The position numbers were made by a program, and so were the translations under genes. The notes under the pieces are model-generated. The model was not told the DNA's origin, did no database searches, and saw only the letters and a program-made list of their open reading frames with translations. 48,755 bases of DNA from Bacteroidales bacterium (GTDB taxonomy: Bacteria; Bacteroidota; Bacteroidia; Bacteroidales; Bacteroidaceae), in assembly GCA_030532685.1 (NCBI GenBank), contig JAUNKN010000014.1, positions 1 to 48,755 of the forward strand. The letters run 5' to 3'. Shown here one piece after another: positions 1 to 8,900 of this stretch (its first letter is position 1; each line of letters opens with the position of its first letter).

Positions 1-171
1 GCACGGAAGAGCAATTCTTTTGCAGTGAGAGAAAGCAGTTTCCTTCGCAGGGAAGTCCCATAGCGGACGGTCTACATCGTTTTCTGCGCGCCACGCGTTG
101 GAGTGGATGCTGGGAAAAGGAAGCAGGATAGCCCTATAAAAGTCGAAAACTCAAAGTATCCAAACCCAAAA

Positions 172-209
172 ACGAGCGGCTGTGTCGAAATCTCGACACA
201 GCCGCTCGT
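172..209 (-). terminator. Hairpin terminator of the lipid head-group operon
   Basis: A perfect 17-bp inverted repeat (172-188 and 193-209) with a 4-base loop. Read on the minus strand it is followed by TTTT and then a G/T-rich stretch, as expected downstream of the operon whose last stop is at 336. On the plus strand there is no T tract. Positions 1-171 and 210-335 show no convincing gene. Confidence 0.7.
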
Positions 210-335
210 GCCTATGGAGCAGTGTCCTCGAGCGAGGGAAAAAGCCATAGTGTGTAGTGGAGAGATGCTTGAAGCCTTGTTCCTCCTCCCACCTTCAAAC
301 GAGATATGCTTTCGTGCCTTGCAGGGAGAGGATTT

Positions 336-1427
336 TCATCGCTTGGTGAGCGCGATTTTTAGATTGAGTTTGAAGTAATATACATTGTTCTCTCGTTCCA
401 AATTACCATATTTATCTTTCTCCATAGCGCCTCGTTCGAGTCGAGTGTTGTGCAGGAGGAAGCCGGCCAGAGTCTCTCGGTCTTTGCCGTCGAACATCAC
501 GATTTGGCTATCGGGTTGCAACAGCAATACGTAGGGCGAAAGCGAAGTTTCACCTCGGTATATTTTGCCTGGACGCATGCCTGCCAAGCAAGCTAAGAGT
601 AGGCGTGATAGCTGGTGCTCATAGTAGCGATGTTTCTCGATGAGTTCGGTCGATACCTTCAGAGGATTGAGCACCCGCAGCGCAGCGAGGAGCTCGTCCA
701 TCCGAAGTACATTTTCTAAATAAGAGAAGCGGAGCATCTCACAAAGCAAGCGCCCCAAATGCAGGTCGATGAGAGCGAGATTGGCTCGAAACACGCGGTC
801 GGCCACATTGTGATATTTCAGACTACTTCCCATACGTTCCACCAGTAGCATGCGATCGCGCACCGTCTCTTCGCTCTCCAGATAGTTTACTTTGGCTGCC
901 ATGGGAGCGGCAAAGCGTGTGCCTGTCTGTTCGAGCTTGATATTGGCCGTGCGCCCCCCATCCAAAAGTCGAGTAGGCACGCCACCTACTCGCGAAAGCA
1001 AGGTTGCGAGTTGAGGGGCCGCACCATCGAGAGCCAGCAGCAGGTGGTGTTGCCCCTCGCCTGTTCCCCCGATGCTGAGCATCTGAATCTCGTCGAGCCA
1101 AGCCTCCATTTCGTCGCTCACCAACACAAAGTTATCGTCGTTGGCTGCTCGGAGCAATTCAAAAGCATGGGCAGTGGCCTGTTCCCACATTTCAAAATCT
1201 ACAAGAATGGGAGCATGACCTCCTTCGGCATCGGTGCTGATCACGATGCCCTCTGGGCTGCGTCGATAAGTGCGAGTTCCATTGCTCTCGAGGCGTTGCA
1301 CATAGTCGAGCGTATGGTGGGCATCGCTGGCTCGACCACGAGTATCGGCACAGGAAAGCGAGGAGGTATTCAAGAGGCGGAGCAGAGCGAGCAGTTCTGT
1401 CCATTCTTTGCGAGGAGCTTCAAACAT
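336..1427 (-). CDS. HpaII-family restriction endonuclease-like protein, probably degenerate
   Basis: 363 aa. The N-terminal KEWTELLALLRLL, the mid-protein GVPTRLLDGGRTANI, the D-x-F-x2-NL-x2-ID segment, the later LACLAGM, and the C-terminal HNTRLER...YGNL...YYFKLNLKIAL follow the layout I remember for HpaII-type endonucleases (about 350 aa). In that family the block before the PTLLN-like motif carries an IKS-type lysine thought to be catalytic. Here the matching stretch reads LLLALDGAAP, with no lysine, so cleavage activity is doubtful. No DNA methyltransferase is in the window. It is the last gene of a six-gene minus-strand operon; its ATG shares one base with the stop of the HAD gene (TGATG), so it is translationally coupled to lipid-type genes. 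The family call is from memory of the motif pattern. Confidence 0.6.
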   Translation of the reverse strand: MFEAPRKEWTELLALLRLLNTSSLSCADTRGRASDAHHTLDYVQRLESNGTRTYRRSPEGIVISTDAEGGHAPILVDFEMWEQATAHAFELLRAANDDNFVLVSDEMEAWLDEIQMLSIGGTGEGQHHLLLALDGAAPQLATLLSRVGGVPTRLLDGGRTANIKLEQTGTRFAAPMAAKVNYLESEETVRDRMLLVERMGSSLKYHNVADRVFRANLALIDLHLGRLLCEMLRFSYLENVLRMDELLAALRVLNPLKVSTELIEKHRYYEHQLSRLLLACLAGMRPGKIYRGETSLSPYVLLLQPDSQIVMFDGKDRETLAGFLLHNTRLERGAMEKDKYGNLERENNVYYFKLNLKIALTKR

Positions 1428-2158
1428 CAGGGAAAAAGTTCAAGGAGTTGTGAGAGATGGGAGATAATGTGAGTGGGCAAGGAGCGGTCGCGTTGGCGCA
1501 CTTCCCATTCTTCGCCTTCGTACCAAATGGTGCGACAGCCCAAGCTGGCAGCAGGTACAATGTCCTTGCTATAACTGTCGCCGATGGCCGTACAGGCTTC
1601 TGCCGAGCAACCTGCGGCGTCGATGCCCAATTGCCAAATCGCAGGGTCGGGCTTACGCACACCGACCACAGCACTTTCTATGACTGCAGAGAAGAGGTGG
1701 AGCAAATCGTAGCCTTGAAGCACGCTATGTAGATTGCCATAAAAATTGCTTACAATGAGCATTTTATATCCTCTTTCTTGTAGCGCTTGAAGAATCTTGC
1801 GACTTTGAGCTATGGTGCTGCGTGTGGCCGTGTCGCAATGCTGGGCAATGGCTTGGGCAGAGTGCTCTATTTGTTCGGCCGAAAGACTCAATAAGCCCTT
1901 CTCCACGAGATGTTGCAACTGGATGCGCACTTTTTTGACGAGCATGGCCAACATGTCGTCTTCGGGTTGTACGATGGGGTGGGCAGCCAGTGCACGTTCG
2001 GCATAGACATAGGCTGCGCGCCAAACTTCTCCCGATACGATATGAAGTTCGGGTGCTATTTGTTGCGTTACCTGGCGATAGCCGTCGAGCAGGATATAGT
2101 TCCAGTGGTGGGCAGCACTGTCCAAAGTTCCGCCATAATCGAAGAGTAGAGTGGACAT
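1427..2158 (-). CDS. HAD-superfamily hydrolase, DYGGT variant
   Basis: 243 aa. HAD motifs are in order: motif I FDYGGTLDS (nucleophile D7), motif II VSNF, the motif III lysine in VRKPDP, and motif IV GDSYSKDI. Most HAD phosphatases have a second aspartate two residues after the nucleophile (DxD) as general acid/base; here that position is Gly9, so catalysis may differ from a standard phosphatase. The helical cap lies between about residues 15 and 90 (C1 type). It starts 13 bp after the flippase-like gene stop and ends in TGATG with the HpaII-like gene. In a phospholipid head-group operon it could remove a phosphate from a phosphorylated head group. That role is inferred from context only. Confidence 0.8.
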   Translation of the reverse strand: MSTLLFDYGGTLDSAAHHWNYILLDGYRQVTQQIAPELHIVSGEVWRAAYVYAERALAAHPIVQPEDDMLAMLVKKVRIQLQHLVEKGLLSLSAEQIEHSAQAIAQHCDTATRSTIAQSRKILQALQERGYKMLIVSNFYGNLHSVLQGYDLLHLFSAVIESAVVGVRKPDPAIWQLGIDAAGCSAEACTAIGDSYSKDIVPAASLGCRTIWYEGEEWEVRQRDRSLPTHIISHLSQLLELFP

Positions 2159-2171
2159 AGGGAGAGAAGAG

Positions 2172-3179
2172 TTAGCGCATGAGGCGCTGGTTGCCCACCT
2201 TCACCAAAAGGAGGCCGAGGGCAATCCAAAAGATTTCGCGAATGCGCGTGAAAAACGAAACGTACAGGCCCAAAGAGCCGCTGGCCATGCGAAACAATAG
2301 TGGGACAACGATGGCTAAGCTGCCTTCTCGAGCTCCGATTTGCATGGGGAGGAAAAAGAGCAGATTGCCTACGAGCGAGGAAAAGCCTAAAATGATGAGG
2401 GCATCGCTCCAAGTGGCATCGGTAAGACCGAAAGCGAGTAGAATAAAGTAAAATTCAAAGGCGTTGAGAAGCCGTCCTGCGTATTCCATTGTGAGTGAGC
2501 CCCAAAATTGCCGTGGATGCTGGTAGAGTAGGCGAATGTTGTGGTCGATAGTGTCGAAAGAGCTGCGGCGATTTTCGTAAAAGCGACGCGCCCATTTCCC
2601 TATTCCCGGGAGAAAAAAAAGTAAGGTAAAGAGCCGAGCCATAATCCCTCGACGATAGGCGGCGCGAAAAAAGAAAAGGGCCAAAACAAAGACCAAAAGG
2701 TAGCCCAAAGCCAGTGCCCACAGGGTTGTTGTGAGTAGAGAATGGCGCACGATGAGGAAGACGACAAGAGCAGTGGTCCAAAGAAAAAAATGAGAGAACA
2801 CGTGCATCATCGAGTAGAGTGTCACGCTCGAAATGGCACGAGGCATTCCGATGAAACGGCTCAATTCCATGACGCGATAAGGAGCACCGCCCGAACCAAA
2901 AGGGGTGGTGTAGGAAAAGGCAAAGCCGGAAATGGTGAGTTTCAGAGCATGGCGAAAGGGAAGGCGGAGACGATGGTCGGAGGTGTGGACCATCAGTTGG
3001 AAAGCCCAAGCATTTAAGGCGTAGATGGGGAGCCAAATCCCGACAATCAAAGGGGCATAGCTGGCGATGCGTTCGGGATGCTCGGCTATGCTTTCCCAGC
3101 CCTCTGGCATTTGCACCACCATGACGCCCAGCGCACAAATGCCGAAAAGCAAAAAAAGATGGCGGTAAAGGGGCTTCAT
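2172..3179 (-). CDS. LPG-synthase TM-domain (UPF0104-type) membrane protein
   Basis: 335 aa, polytopic, with about seven to eight hydrophobic segments from residue 8 onward. It has the family signature FSYTTPFGSGGAPYR near residues 109-123 and a second conserved LPMQIGAREG block near the C-terminus, both typical of the lysylphosphatidylglycerol synthase transmembrane region (PF03706). It lacks a C-terminal aminoacyl-transferase domain, so it is not a full MprF. Proteins of this type are suspected lipid or glycolipid flippases or accessory proteins in the inner membrane. The start overlaps the stop of the CDP-alcohol phosphatidyltransferase gene by 4 bp (ATGA), supporting a shared lipid-related job such as moving the new phospholipid across the membrane. 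Confidence 0.8.
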   Translation of the reverse strand: MKPLYRHLFLLFGICALGVMVVQMPEGWESIAEHPERIASYAPLIVGIWLPIYALNAWAFQLMVHTSDHRLRLPFRHALKLTISGFAFSYTTPFGSGGAPYRVMELSRFIGMPRAISSVTLYSMMHVFSHFFLWTTALVVFLIVRHSLLTTTLWALALGYLLVFVLALFFFRAAYRRGIMARLFTLLFFLPGIGKWARRFYENRRSSFDTIDHNIRLLYQHPRQFWGSLTMEYAGRLLNAFEFYFILLAFGLTDATWSDALIILGFSSLVGNLLFFLPMQIGAREGSLAIVVPLLFRMASGSLGLYVSFFTRIREIFWIALGLLLVKVGNQRLMR

Positions 3180-4144
3180 GCGGTGGTTGAACTAAGGCTT
3201 TGGTGCATACGAGCACAGAGCGTCTCGTGGCGTAGACGCATGTAGAGATAAATGGTGTGGAAAATGGTGCTCTCGATGAGCGGGTAGAGGATGATGGCCC
3301 AAGGAGTTTGTACGGCGAGTAGTAGGGCGCTATAGAGCGTAATGGCTCTCCAATTGAAGCTGATGGCATTGGCCCATTTCATCAAAGGCAAACTGCCGCG
3401 GCGGAACGTCGTGACGAGCTCTTCTGGAAGTTGGCGCCCATAGCGAGCGTCAAGGCTGCGTTTGAAAGCTTGGAATTTGGGGGTGTCGCGTTCTTGCCCC
3501 GCTGTGTAGTTGATGTAGAAGTGCAAAAATAGTTTCCAAGCAAAATGTTCGTTCCAAGATAGGGACTTGTACTCCTCGCGCAATTTCATACTGTTATCCA
3601 GTTCGCTTCCGTTTTCTCCCTTGATAAAATAAAGGTGCACGTTGCGGTAATAATCGGCCAAGCGGCTTTGCACACCGTGGAGGTGAAAGCCTACGTAGTA
3701 GAGCACGGGGAAAATCCACCACGACCAAAGAGGACTATCGCTCCAAAAAGGAAAAATGGGTTGAGACATGAGGCGGTAGCCGATGGCGGCATAGATACTG
3801 ACAAACCACACATCGCCAGCAAAACCATCAAGGATGCGGCCCCAGCGAGTCTTTTTCCCGGTCATGCGTGCCAATTGCCCATCGGCCGAATCATAGAAAT
3901 TGGCCCACATCAACAAAGCGATGCCAATGAGTGTATTTTCCCAAGAGGCATAGCCCTGTGCCATGAACCAGCCAGAGGCTGCACCGATAAAGATGCTCAG
4001 AATGGTGATGACGTTGGGGTGTGTGCCAAAAAGCTGGAAGAAGCGCGCCCACAAAAGGCCGATGGGGCGAGTGAAATAGATGTCGATATTTTCTTCCGTA
4101 TCGCGACTTTTGAAAGTCGATTGAAGCGTGTTGGGAGTGGACAT
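3176..4144 (-). CDS. CDP-alcohol phosphatidyltransferase family protein
   Basis: 322 aa integral membrane enzyme. The CDP-alcohol phosphotransferase signature is clear: D85-x2-D88-G89-x2-A92-R93-x8-G102-x3-D106. The family then normally has x3-D; here the next aspartate is D111, after four residues (GFAG), one more than usual. Members move a phosphoryl head group between CDP-activated and free alcohols to make phospholipids. The protein is longer than PgsA/PssA types (about 180-240 aa) because of a soluble insertion at about 165-235. It has several hydrophobic segments. It lies 6 bp after the ATP-grasp gene and overlaps the flippase-like gene by 4 bp. A nucleotidyltransferase in the same operon suggests the polar alcohol, rather than diacylglycerol, might be the CDP-activated partner, or a phosphorylated polyol such as inositol phosphate is used. 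Substrate unknown. Confidence 0.85.
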   Translation of the reverse strand: MSTPNTLQSTFKSRDTEENIDIYFTRPIGLLWARFFQLFGTHPNVITILSIFIGAASGWFMAQGYASWENTLIGIALLMWANFYDSADGQLARMTGKKTRWGRILDGFAGDVWFVSIYAAIGYRLMSQPIFPFWSDSPLWSWWIFPVLYYVGFHLHGVQSRLADYYRNVHLYFIKGENGSELDNSMKLREEYKSLSWNEHFAWKLFLHFYINYTAGQERDTPKFQAFKRSLDARYGRQLPEELVTTFRRGSLPLMKWANAISFNWRAITLYSALLLAVQTPWAIILYPLIESTIFHTIYLYMRLRHETLCARMHQSLSSTTA

Positions 4145-4150
4145 AAGAGT

Positions 4151-4963
4151 TTAGAGTTGAAGGAGCAAACACTCGACAATGGCCGAGGCAGCAGGAGACA
4201 CACAGGAGGAAAAAGAAGGCCAGTCGTTGAAGTCGATGATGGCGAAAGAGCTATCTTCGCGCACGATAGCATCGCCCCCGTAAATGGTGAGGCCACTTTC
4301 TGCTGCCACAACTTGAGCGAGCTGTTGCAGAGCTTCTCCAGAAAAATCCAGCGAGGCAACAGGAGAGTTGTGGTGCTCTAATCCAAATTTTGAATAGGCC
4401 GGAGGAGCAACGTGAAAGAAGTGGGTGTGTGCGACACCATAAAACTTGAGCAGTTGCCCCTCAGCATGAGCTGTCAGCGTAAAGTCGGGATAGTCCGAGA
4501 AGCGTGGAAGAACTGTGAGCAAATCCTCTCGTGAATTGATATACTGCACTTCTTGTACCGATTGAGCAGCCGCATCACCCCGCTTCAACCAAAGCGGATA
4601 GCCAATCGCTTGTTCGATTTGCGCAAGGTCAGTGGTGTTAGCCAAACTTGGTAGGCGAGAGCCTCCTCGCAGAGCGATTTTGTCCAGCTTCGAGCGTGTG
4701 CAGTGCAACAGGGCTGTTGGAGAGTTGAGAATGGGAAGTCCATCGTTTTCCCACTGAGCTAGTTGTTGGAGAGCCTCGAGAGAGCGAGCCATGGACAAAG
4801 CGGCTTGCCAATGTCGTGGAGTGCTGGGCAACTTTTCCTCCTCCCAAATCGTGCAGCTGTGGCCTCTCGCCCGTAGCTCTGCAGCCACTGCATTTAGAAT
4901 CGCAGCATCTCGTGCCTCACTATTGGGCGAAAAACGAGTAACTCGTGCAATGAGAGCAATCAT
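4151..4963 (-). CDS. ATP-grasp family protein, substrate unknown
   Basis: 270 aa. The central region YPLWLKRGDA (ATP-binding lysine), the KFYGV strand, and the C-terminal GGDAIV...FAIIDFNDWPSFSSC match an ATP-grasp fold. DFNDW supplies the D-x-N pair where the family usually has E-x-N for Mg-ATP. The N-terminal domain (IARVTRFSPNSEARDAAI) is a pre-ATP-grasp domain. ATP-grasp enzymes are ligases or, in inositol polyphosphate 5/6-kinases, kinases; the sequence alone does not decide. It overlaps the upstream nucleotidyltransferase by ATGA and is followed after 6 bp by the phosphatidyltransferase, so it likely modifies the same head group. RimK-like amino-acid ligation is an alternative. Confidence 0.7.
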   Translation of the reverse strand: MIALIARVTRFSPNSEARDAAILNAVAAELRARGHSCTIWEEEKLPSTPRHWQAALSMARSLEALQQLAQWENDGLPILNSPTALLHCTRSKLDKIALRGGSRLPSLANTTDLAQIEQAIGYPLWLKRGDAAAQSVQEVQYINSREDLLTVLPRFSDYPDFTLTAHAEGQLLKFYGVAHTHFFHVAPPAYSKFGLEHHNSPVASLDFSGEALQQLAQVVAAESGLTIYGGDAIVREDSSFAIIDFNDWPSFSSCVSPAASAIVECLLLQL

Positions 4964-5682
4964 TTGGGAGCAGAATTTAGGAAAGCCTCGGCTTTTTCGA
5001 GGTCGCTCGCATGGTCTACGTCGAGAATCTTTGAAAAGCGATGGGCAGTGAGCCAGAGTCCGTCAGCAATGAGCGCGCGTTGGAAATTGCGCATGCGGCT
5101 TTGTCCCTCTCGTAGGCAACGCTGTAGGGTAGGCAAGGCCCGCGGAGTGAGTCCATAGATACCTCCCGAAATGAAGTGGCAGTTGGCAGTACGTTCATCG
5201 TGAAAGCCTAAAATTCGTTCCTGCTCATCGGTGCTGATATACAAGGGTTTTTCGTCGTCGATGTAGTCTGTCACCGCCATGACCCCATCTTTTCCTTCGG
5301 CGAGCGCTTCTTGAAAAGCTGCGATGTAGCGAGAAAAGTCGGCTTCGAGAAAAATGGTATCGACCGTTGTCAAAACGAAAGGCCCCTCAGCGAGGTAAGG
5401 CGCTAAAGCAGCAAAACTATGCATTGAAGAAGGGGTGGTAGCCACGACCAAACGTAATGGCCACGTGGGGTGTTGTTGCATTAAGCGGCGCAAGTACTGT
5501 TGAGGCTCGAGGTTCAGGTCGTTCACTACAATCACGACCTCCTCGGCGTTTTGCTTCAAAAAAAGACGCAGCAAACGCTCTATCATGGGCTGTCCACACA
5601 GAGGGACGAGCGGCTTGGGGAGAGCTATTCCTTCGTTCGACAGACGCGAACCTTCGCCTGCGGCTATGATGGCATATTTCAT
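4960..5682 (-). CDS. NTP transferase domain protein (sugar/polyol-phosphate nucleotidyltransferase)
   Basis: 240 aa. The N-terminus MKYAIIAAGEGSRL is the nucleotide-binding signature of sugar-phosphate nucleotidyltransferases, followed by LPKPLVPLCGQPMIERLL; TVDT near residue 105 is at the metal-binding position. The C-terminus KILDVDHASDLEKAEAFL is typical of MobA-like/NTP_transf_3 proteins. Such enzymes make CDP-, UDP- or GDP-activated alcohols. It is first gene of the six-gene minus-strand operon, with a Bacteroidales -7 box about 30 bp upstream. With a CDP-alcohol phosphatidyltransferase two genes downstream, a CTP:alcohol-phosphate cytidylyltransferase role is plausible by inference, as in inositol-1-phosphate cytidylyltransferases. 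Confidence 0.8.
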   Translation of the reverse strand: MKYAIIAAGEGSRLSNEGIALPKPLVPLCGQPMIERLLRLFLKQNAEEVVIVVNDLNLEPQQYLRRLMQQHPTWPLRLVVATTPSSMHSFAALAPYLAEGPFVLTTVDTIFLEADFSRYIAAFQEALAEGKDGVMAVTDYIDDEKPLYISTDEQERILGFHDERTANCHFISGGIYGLTPRALPTLQRCLREGQSRMRNFQRALIADGLWLTAHRFSKILDVDHASDLEKAEAFLNSAPK

Positions 5683-5708
5683 ACGAATGAGACGACTAAA
5701 TCAGGGAG

Positions 5709-5716
5709 CAAAGATA
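5709..5716 (-). promoter_or_regulatory. -7 box (TATCTTTG) of the lipid head-group operon
   Basis: TATCTTTG on the minus strand, 27 bp upstream of the first ATG (5682). It fits TAnnTTTG. No TTG sits at the usual 19-20 bp spacing, so the -33 element is weak. It lies in a 219-bp divergent region shared with the GH84 promoter. Confidence 0.6.
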
Positions 5717-5827
5717 CAAATTATTTGTGAGCTGTGATTTCTTCAAGGAGCTTCTCTGGACAGAATTGGAAAAAGAGAACTTCTATCCCATTTTTAATGC
5801 GTTTTTTAGGCTTTCTCGTGTTTTATC

Positions 5828-5858
5828 TTGCCTTTTTGCTATTAAAGGTTTACTTTTG
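5828..5858 (+). promoter_or_regulatory. Bacteroidales promoter of the GH84 gene
   Basis: TTG at 5828-5830, 20-bp spacer, TACTTTTG at 5851-5858. The ATG chosen for the gene is 43 bp downstream at 5902. In-frame codons further upstream (from 5734) lie before the promoter and are not expected to be translated. Confidence 0.75.
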
Positions 5859-5901
5859 CAAGCGGAAATCTACAAATATCATCAATATATCTCGTAGAAA
5901 G

Positions 5902-8900
5902 ATGAACAAACTCTCGTTTCTTTTTGCCTCCTTGCTCTTTTTCGGAGGGCTCACAGCGACGGCTGCCGATGTCTATACCATCTATCCGATTCCCCAATCT
6001 CAGGTGGCAGGGCAGGGTAGTGTCCGCTTTTCTCAACAAGTGACTCTCGTATGCGACACTCATATTGACCAGGCTACCCGTGCGCGAGCCGTTCAAGTGC
6101 TTCAAGGAGCAGGTCTCACTCCTCTCGTTGCCGAGAAGCCCTCTGCGACGGGAAGCAATCTTTATTTGGCCGTTTCGGGGCATGATGGCCTCGCCGAACA
6201 AAAGGCAACTGCACTGCGATTGAATCGTGCCGTGTTGAAAAAAGAAGGCAAGTTCGACCGCCACATCCTTCACCTCTTCAACGAAGGAGAAGCGGCACAA
6301 GTGGTCATCGTGGGCGAAACGAGCGATGCCGCTTTCTATGCCTTGGCTTCGCTCGAACAAATGTTGGAACGCGGCACGCAAAACCTGCCTTGTGTGACCC
6401 TCAATGACTATGCCGATCAGCAGAGCCGAGGTCTTGTAGAGGGCTATTACGGCTACCCCTATACGGTAGCTGTCAAGAAAGATTTGATGCGCTTTATGAT
6501 GCGCATGAAGATGAATACATATATGTATGGTGCCAAGTCCGACGTGTACCATTCTGCCGATTGGGAAAAGCCTTATCCGACACGCATCAGTGCAGAACAA
6601 CGCAAAAATGGGCTTCTCACGCAAGACGACATCAAGGATATTGCAGCCACCTCGGCAGCTACCAAAGTCAATTTCATTTGGGCCATTCATCCTGGCAACG
6701 ACTTTGTGAAACACCCCACAGTGGTGAGGCGCATCATGTCGAAGTTCGACAATATGTATAAGCTCGGTGTGCGCCAATTTGCCGTTTTTGTCGATGATGT
6801 TGGCGTGCCCGACAGCGAGCAAGAGTGCCAAACCAATGCCGATCGCCTCACGGCAGTGCAAAAGGCCATCGACAAAAAGTGGAATACCGAAGGTGCGACG
6901 CCTGAAAGTCGCGTGAAACCACTACATTTTGTGCCGCAGGTTTATACCCTGAGCTGGGTGTCCGAGCCTCGTCGCAAGCGTTTTTACAAGGCCTTGCAAA
7001 GCTGTCCCGACAAGATTACGATTTACATTACTGGGGCAGGCGTTTGGAGCGTGCCCAATAGTGGCGACCTTGCCGTGACCAAGCGCGAATTGGGACGCAA
7101 CGTAGCTTGGTGGTGGAACTATCCCTGCAATGACAATGCTGACGAGCAGGTGTATCCTTCCGATATGTACACCAATTTTATGGAGATGCGCTCGGTCGAT
7201 ACGCACGCCACGATGCCCAAAGCGCTCGAAAATGGTTTGGGCATTGTGAGCAATCCCATGCAACAGGGCGAAGTCTCTAAGACTGCTCTCTTCTCGGTGG
7301 CCGACTATGCGTGGAACAACGATGCTTTCGACAACAAAAAATCGTGGGAAGCCAGTTTTTCGCACATCTTAAACACCCCCGAGAAACGCATGGCCTACAA
7401 GACGCTCATTCCCTACATTCGTTGGAATGATCCTACGGAAATGCAAGCTGCTATCTCTGCTTTTAAGGCAGGCAATACACAACGCATGAGCTTACTGCTC
7501 GATAAGCTGGCTTCGGCCTTGCAAACTATGCTGGCTTTGAAAGATTCGCAGGTTGAGAGCGACCGCCTCCTCTATGCTGATCTCGCTCCTTGGCTGGCCA
7601 AACTCCATGCGATGGTAGGCGCTACACGAGGCATGATCGAGGTGAACAAGGCCCAGGATAGGGCAACAAAGTGGGAAAAATACGTACAGGCCAGCCACAC
7701 CATCGCCTCCTTGGACACCGACGAAGCCTTTACGGCCTATGCTCTCGAAGGTTTGGGACATGGTATTTCCGTGAGCAAACGCCAATGTGCTCCCGCAGCC
7801 AAATACTTTTTCCCCTTCATGGCCACCCTCAACAACGAGGGCCTGGGACGCAACTTCTTTGGCACCACGACCAAGGATATCGAAGTGGTGAAGAGCAGTG
7901 AACAGCTGCGTGGAGAAGTCCGCCTTTTCAAAGGCAAAGCCTATCTGACACTGAACAATAGTCCACTTCCTCCTCGCAGCTATATCGGCATGATGTTCAA
8001 AGAACCCGTACGCCCCGCTCGCATCGAAGCCCAGCCCGATTTGCTGGAGCGATACAATTTTCTGTACAGTGCCAACGGAAAAGACTGGACGCGGCTCACT
8101 CCTGCCAAGCTCTCCCAGCACGATTGGGTGAAGTATTTGGTCTGCTACAACAACACGGAAAGCGAACAGTCGCTCACGCTTTCTGCTGCTCAGTTGAGCC
8201 TCACGCTGCCCGAGCAGGTAGCTATTTCTAACATTGACGTGCCAGTAAATTCTGCTGGCAATGGGGGGAGCAATAGCTCCTTGGGGAAGAAAGCCATTAT
8301 CGATGGCGACCCTCACACGTTTTTTGCCTCCAACAAAAATCAAGCGCGGGACGATACCTATACCCTCCACCTTGCTTCGCCCACCGATGTCAAGGATGTG
8401 CGCCTTTATTTCGGTACGCTCAATGGCGACCACCTGCAAGCAGGACGCGTAGAAGCGAGTGTCGATGGAAAAACATGGATTTCTCTTCGTGTGAAAGGTC
8501 GCAACACGGTGACGGGAGGCATCAACGAAGCCACGGACTATGCTCCTAATGTGAAATATCTGGATTTTGTGGGACAGGTCAAAGCCGCCAAATTCCTCCG
8601 ATTGGTTGTGACGAATCCTCAAACCAACAAGTGGTTGCGCCTCTATGACATTCAGGTCAATCTGGAGCACTACCAGGCGCAGTTTGCCCCCAATGTGACC
8701 GACGCACGTGGCACTCGTCTCGATGCCGCTACCGACAAGAAGGGCACTACGGCCATCGACGAAGCCAAGGGAGGTAGTCTTGTGTATGAATTTCAGCAAC
8801 TTGCCCCCCTTAGCGAAGTGCAAATCTATTGGAACCAGCAAGGTGGAGAAGTAAAAGTGGAACTATGGAACGAGGCTACTCACACTTGGACCTCAGCAGG

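Noticed and set aside
3-130. An open plus-strand frame from the window edge to a stop at about 128-130, possibly the 3' end of a gene
   Set aside because: About 42 codons without a recognisable motif; the other forward frames also stay open for a while, and the downstream hairpin has no T tract on this strand. Sequence before the window would be needed.
5734-5901. In-frame extension of the GH84 protein upstream of 5902
   Set aside because: It covers the promoter (5828-5858), and the signal peptide begins exactly at the ATG at 5902.
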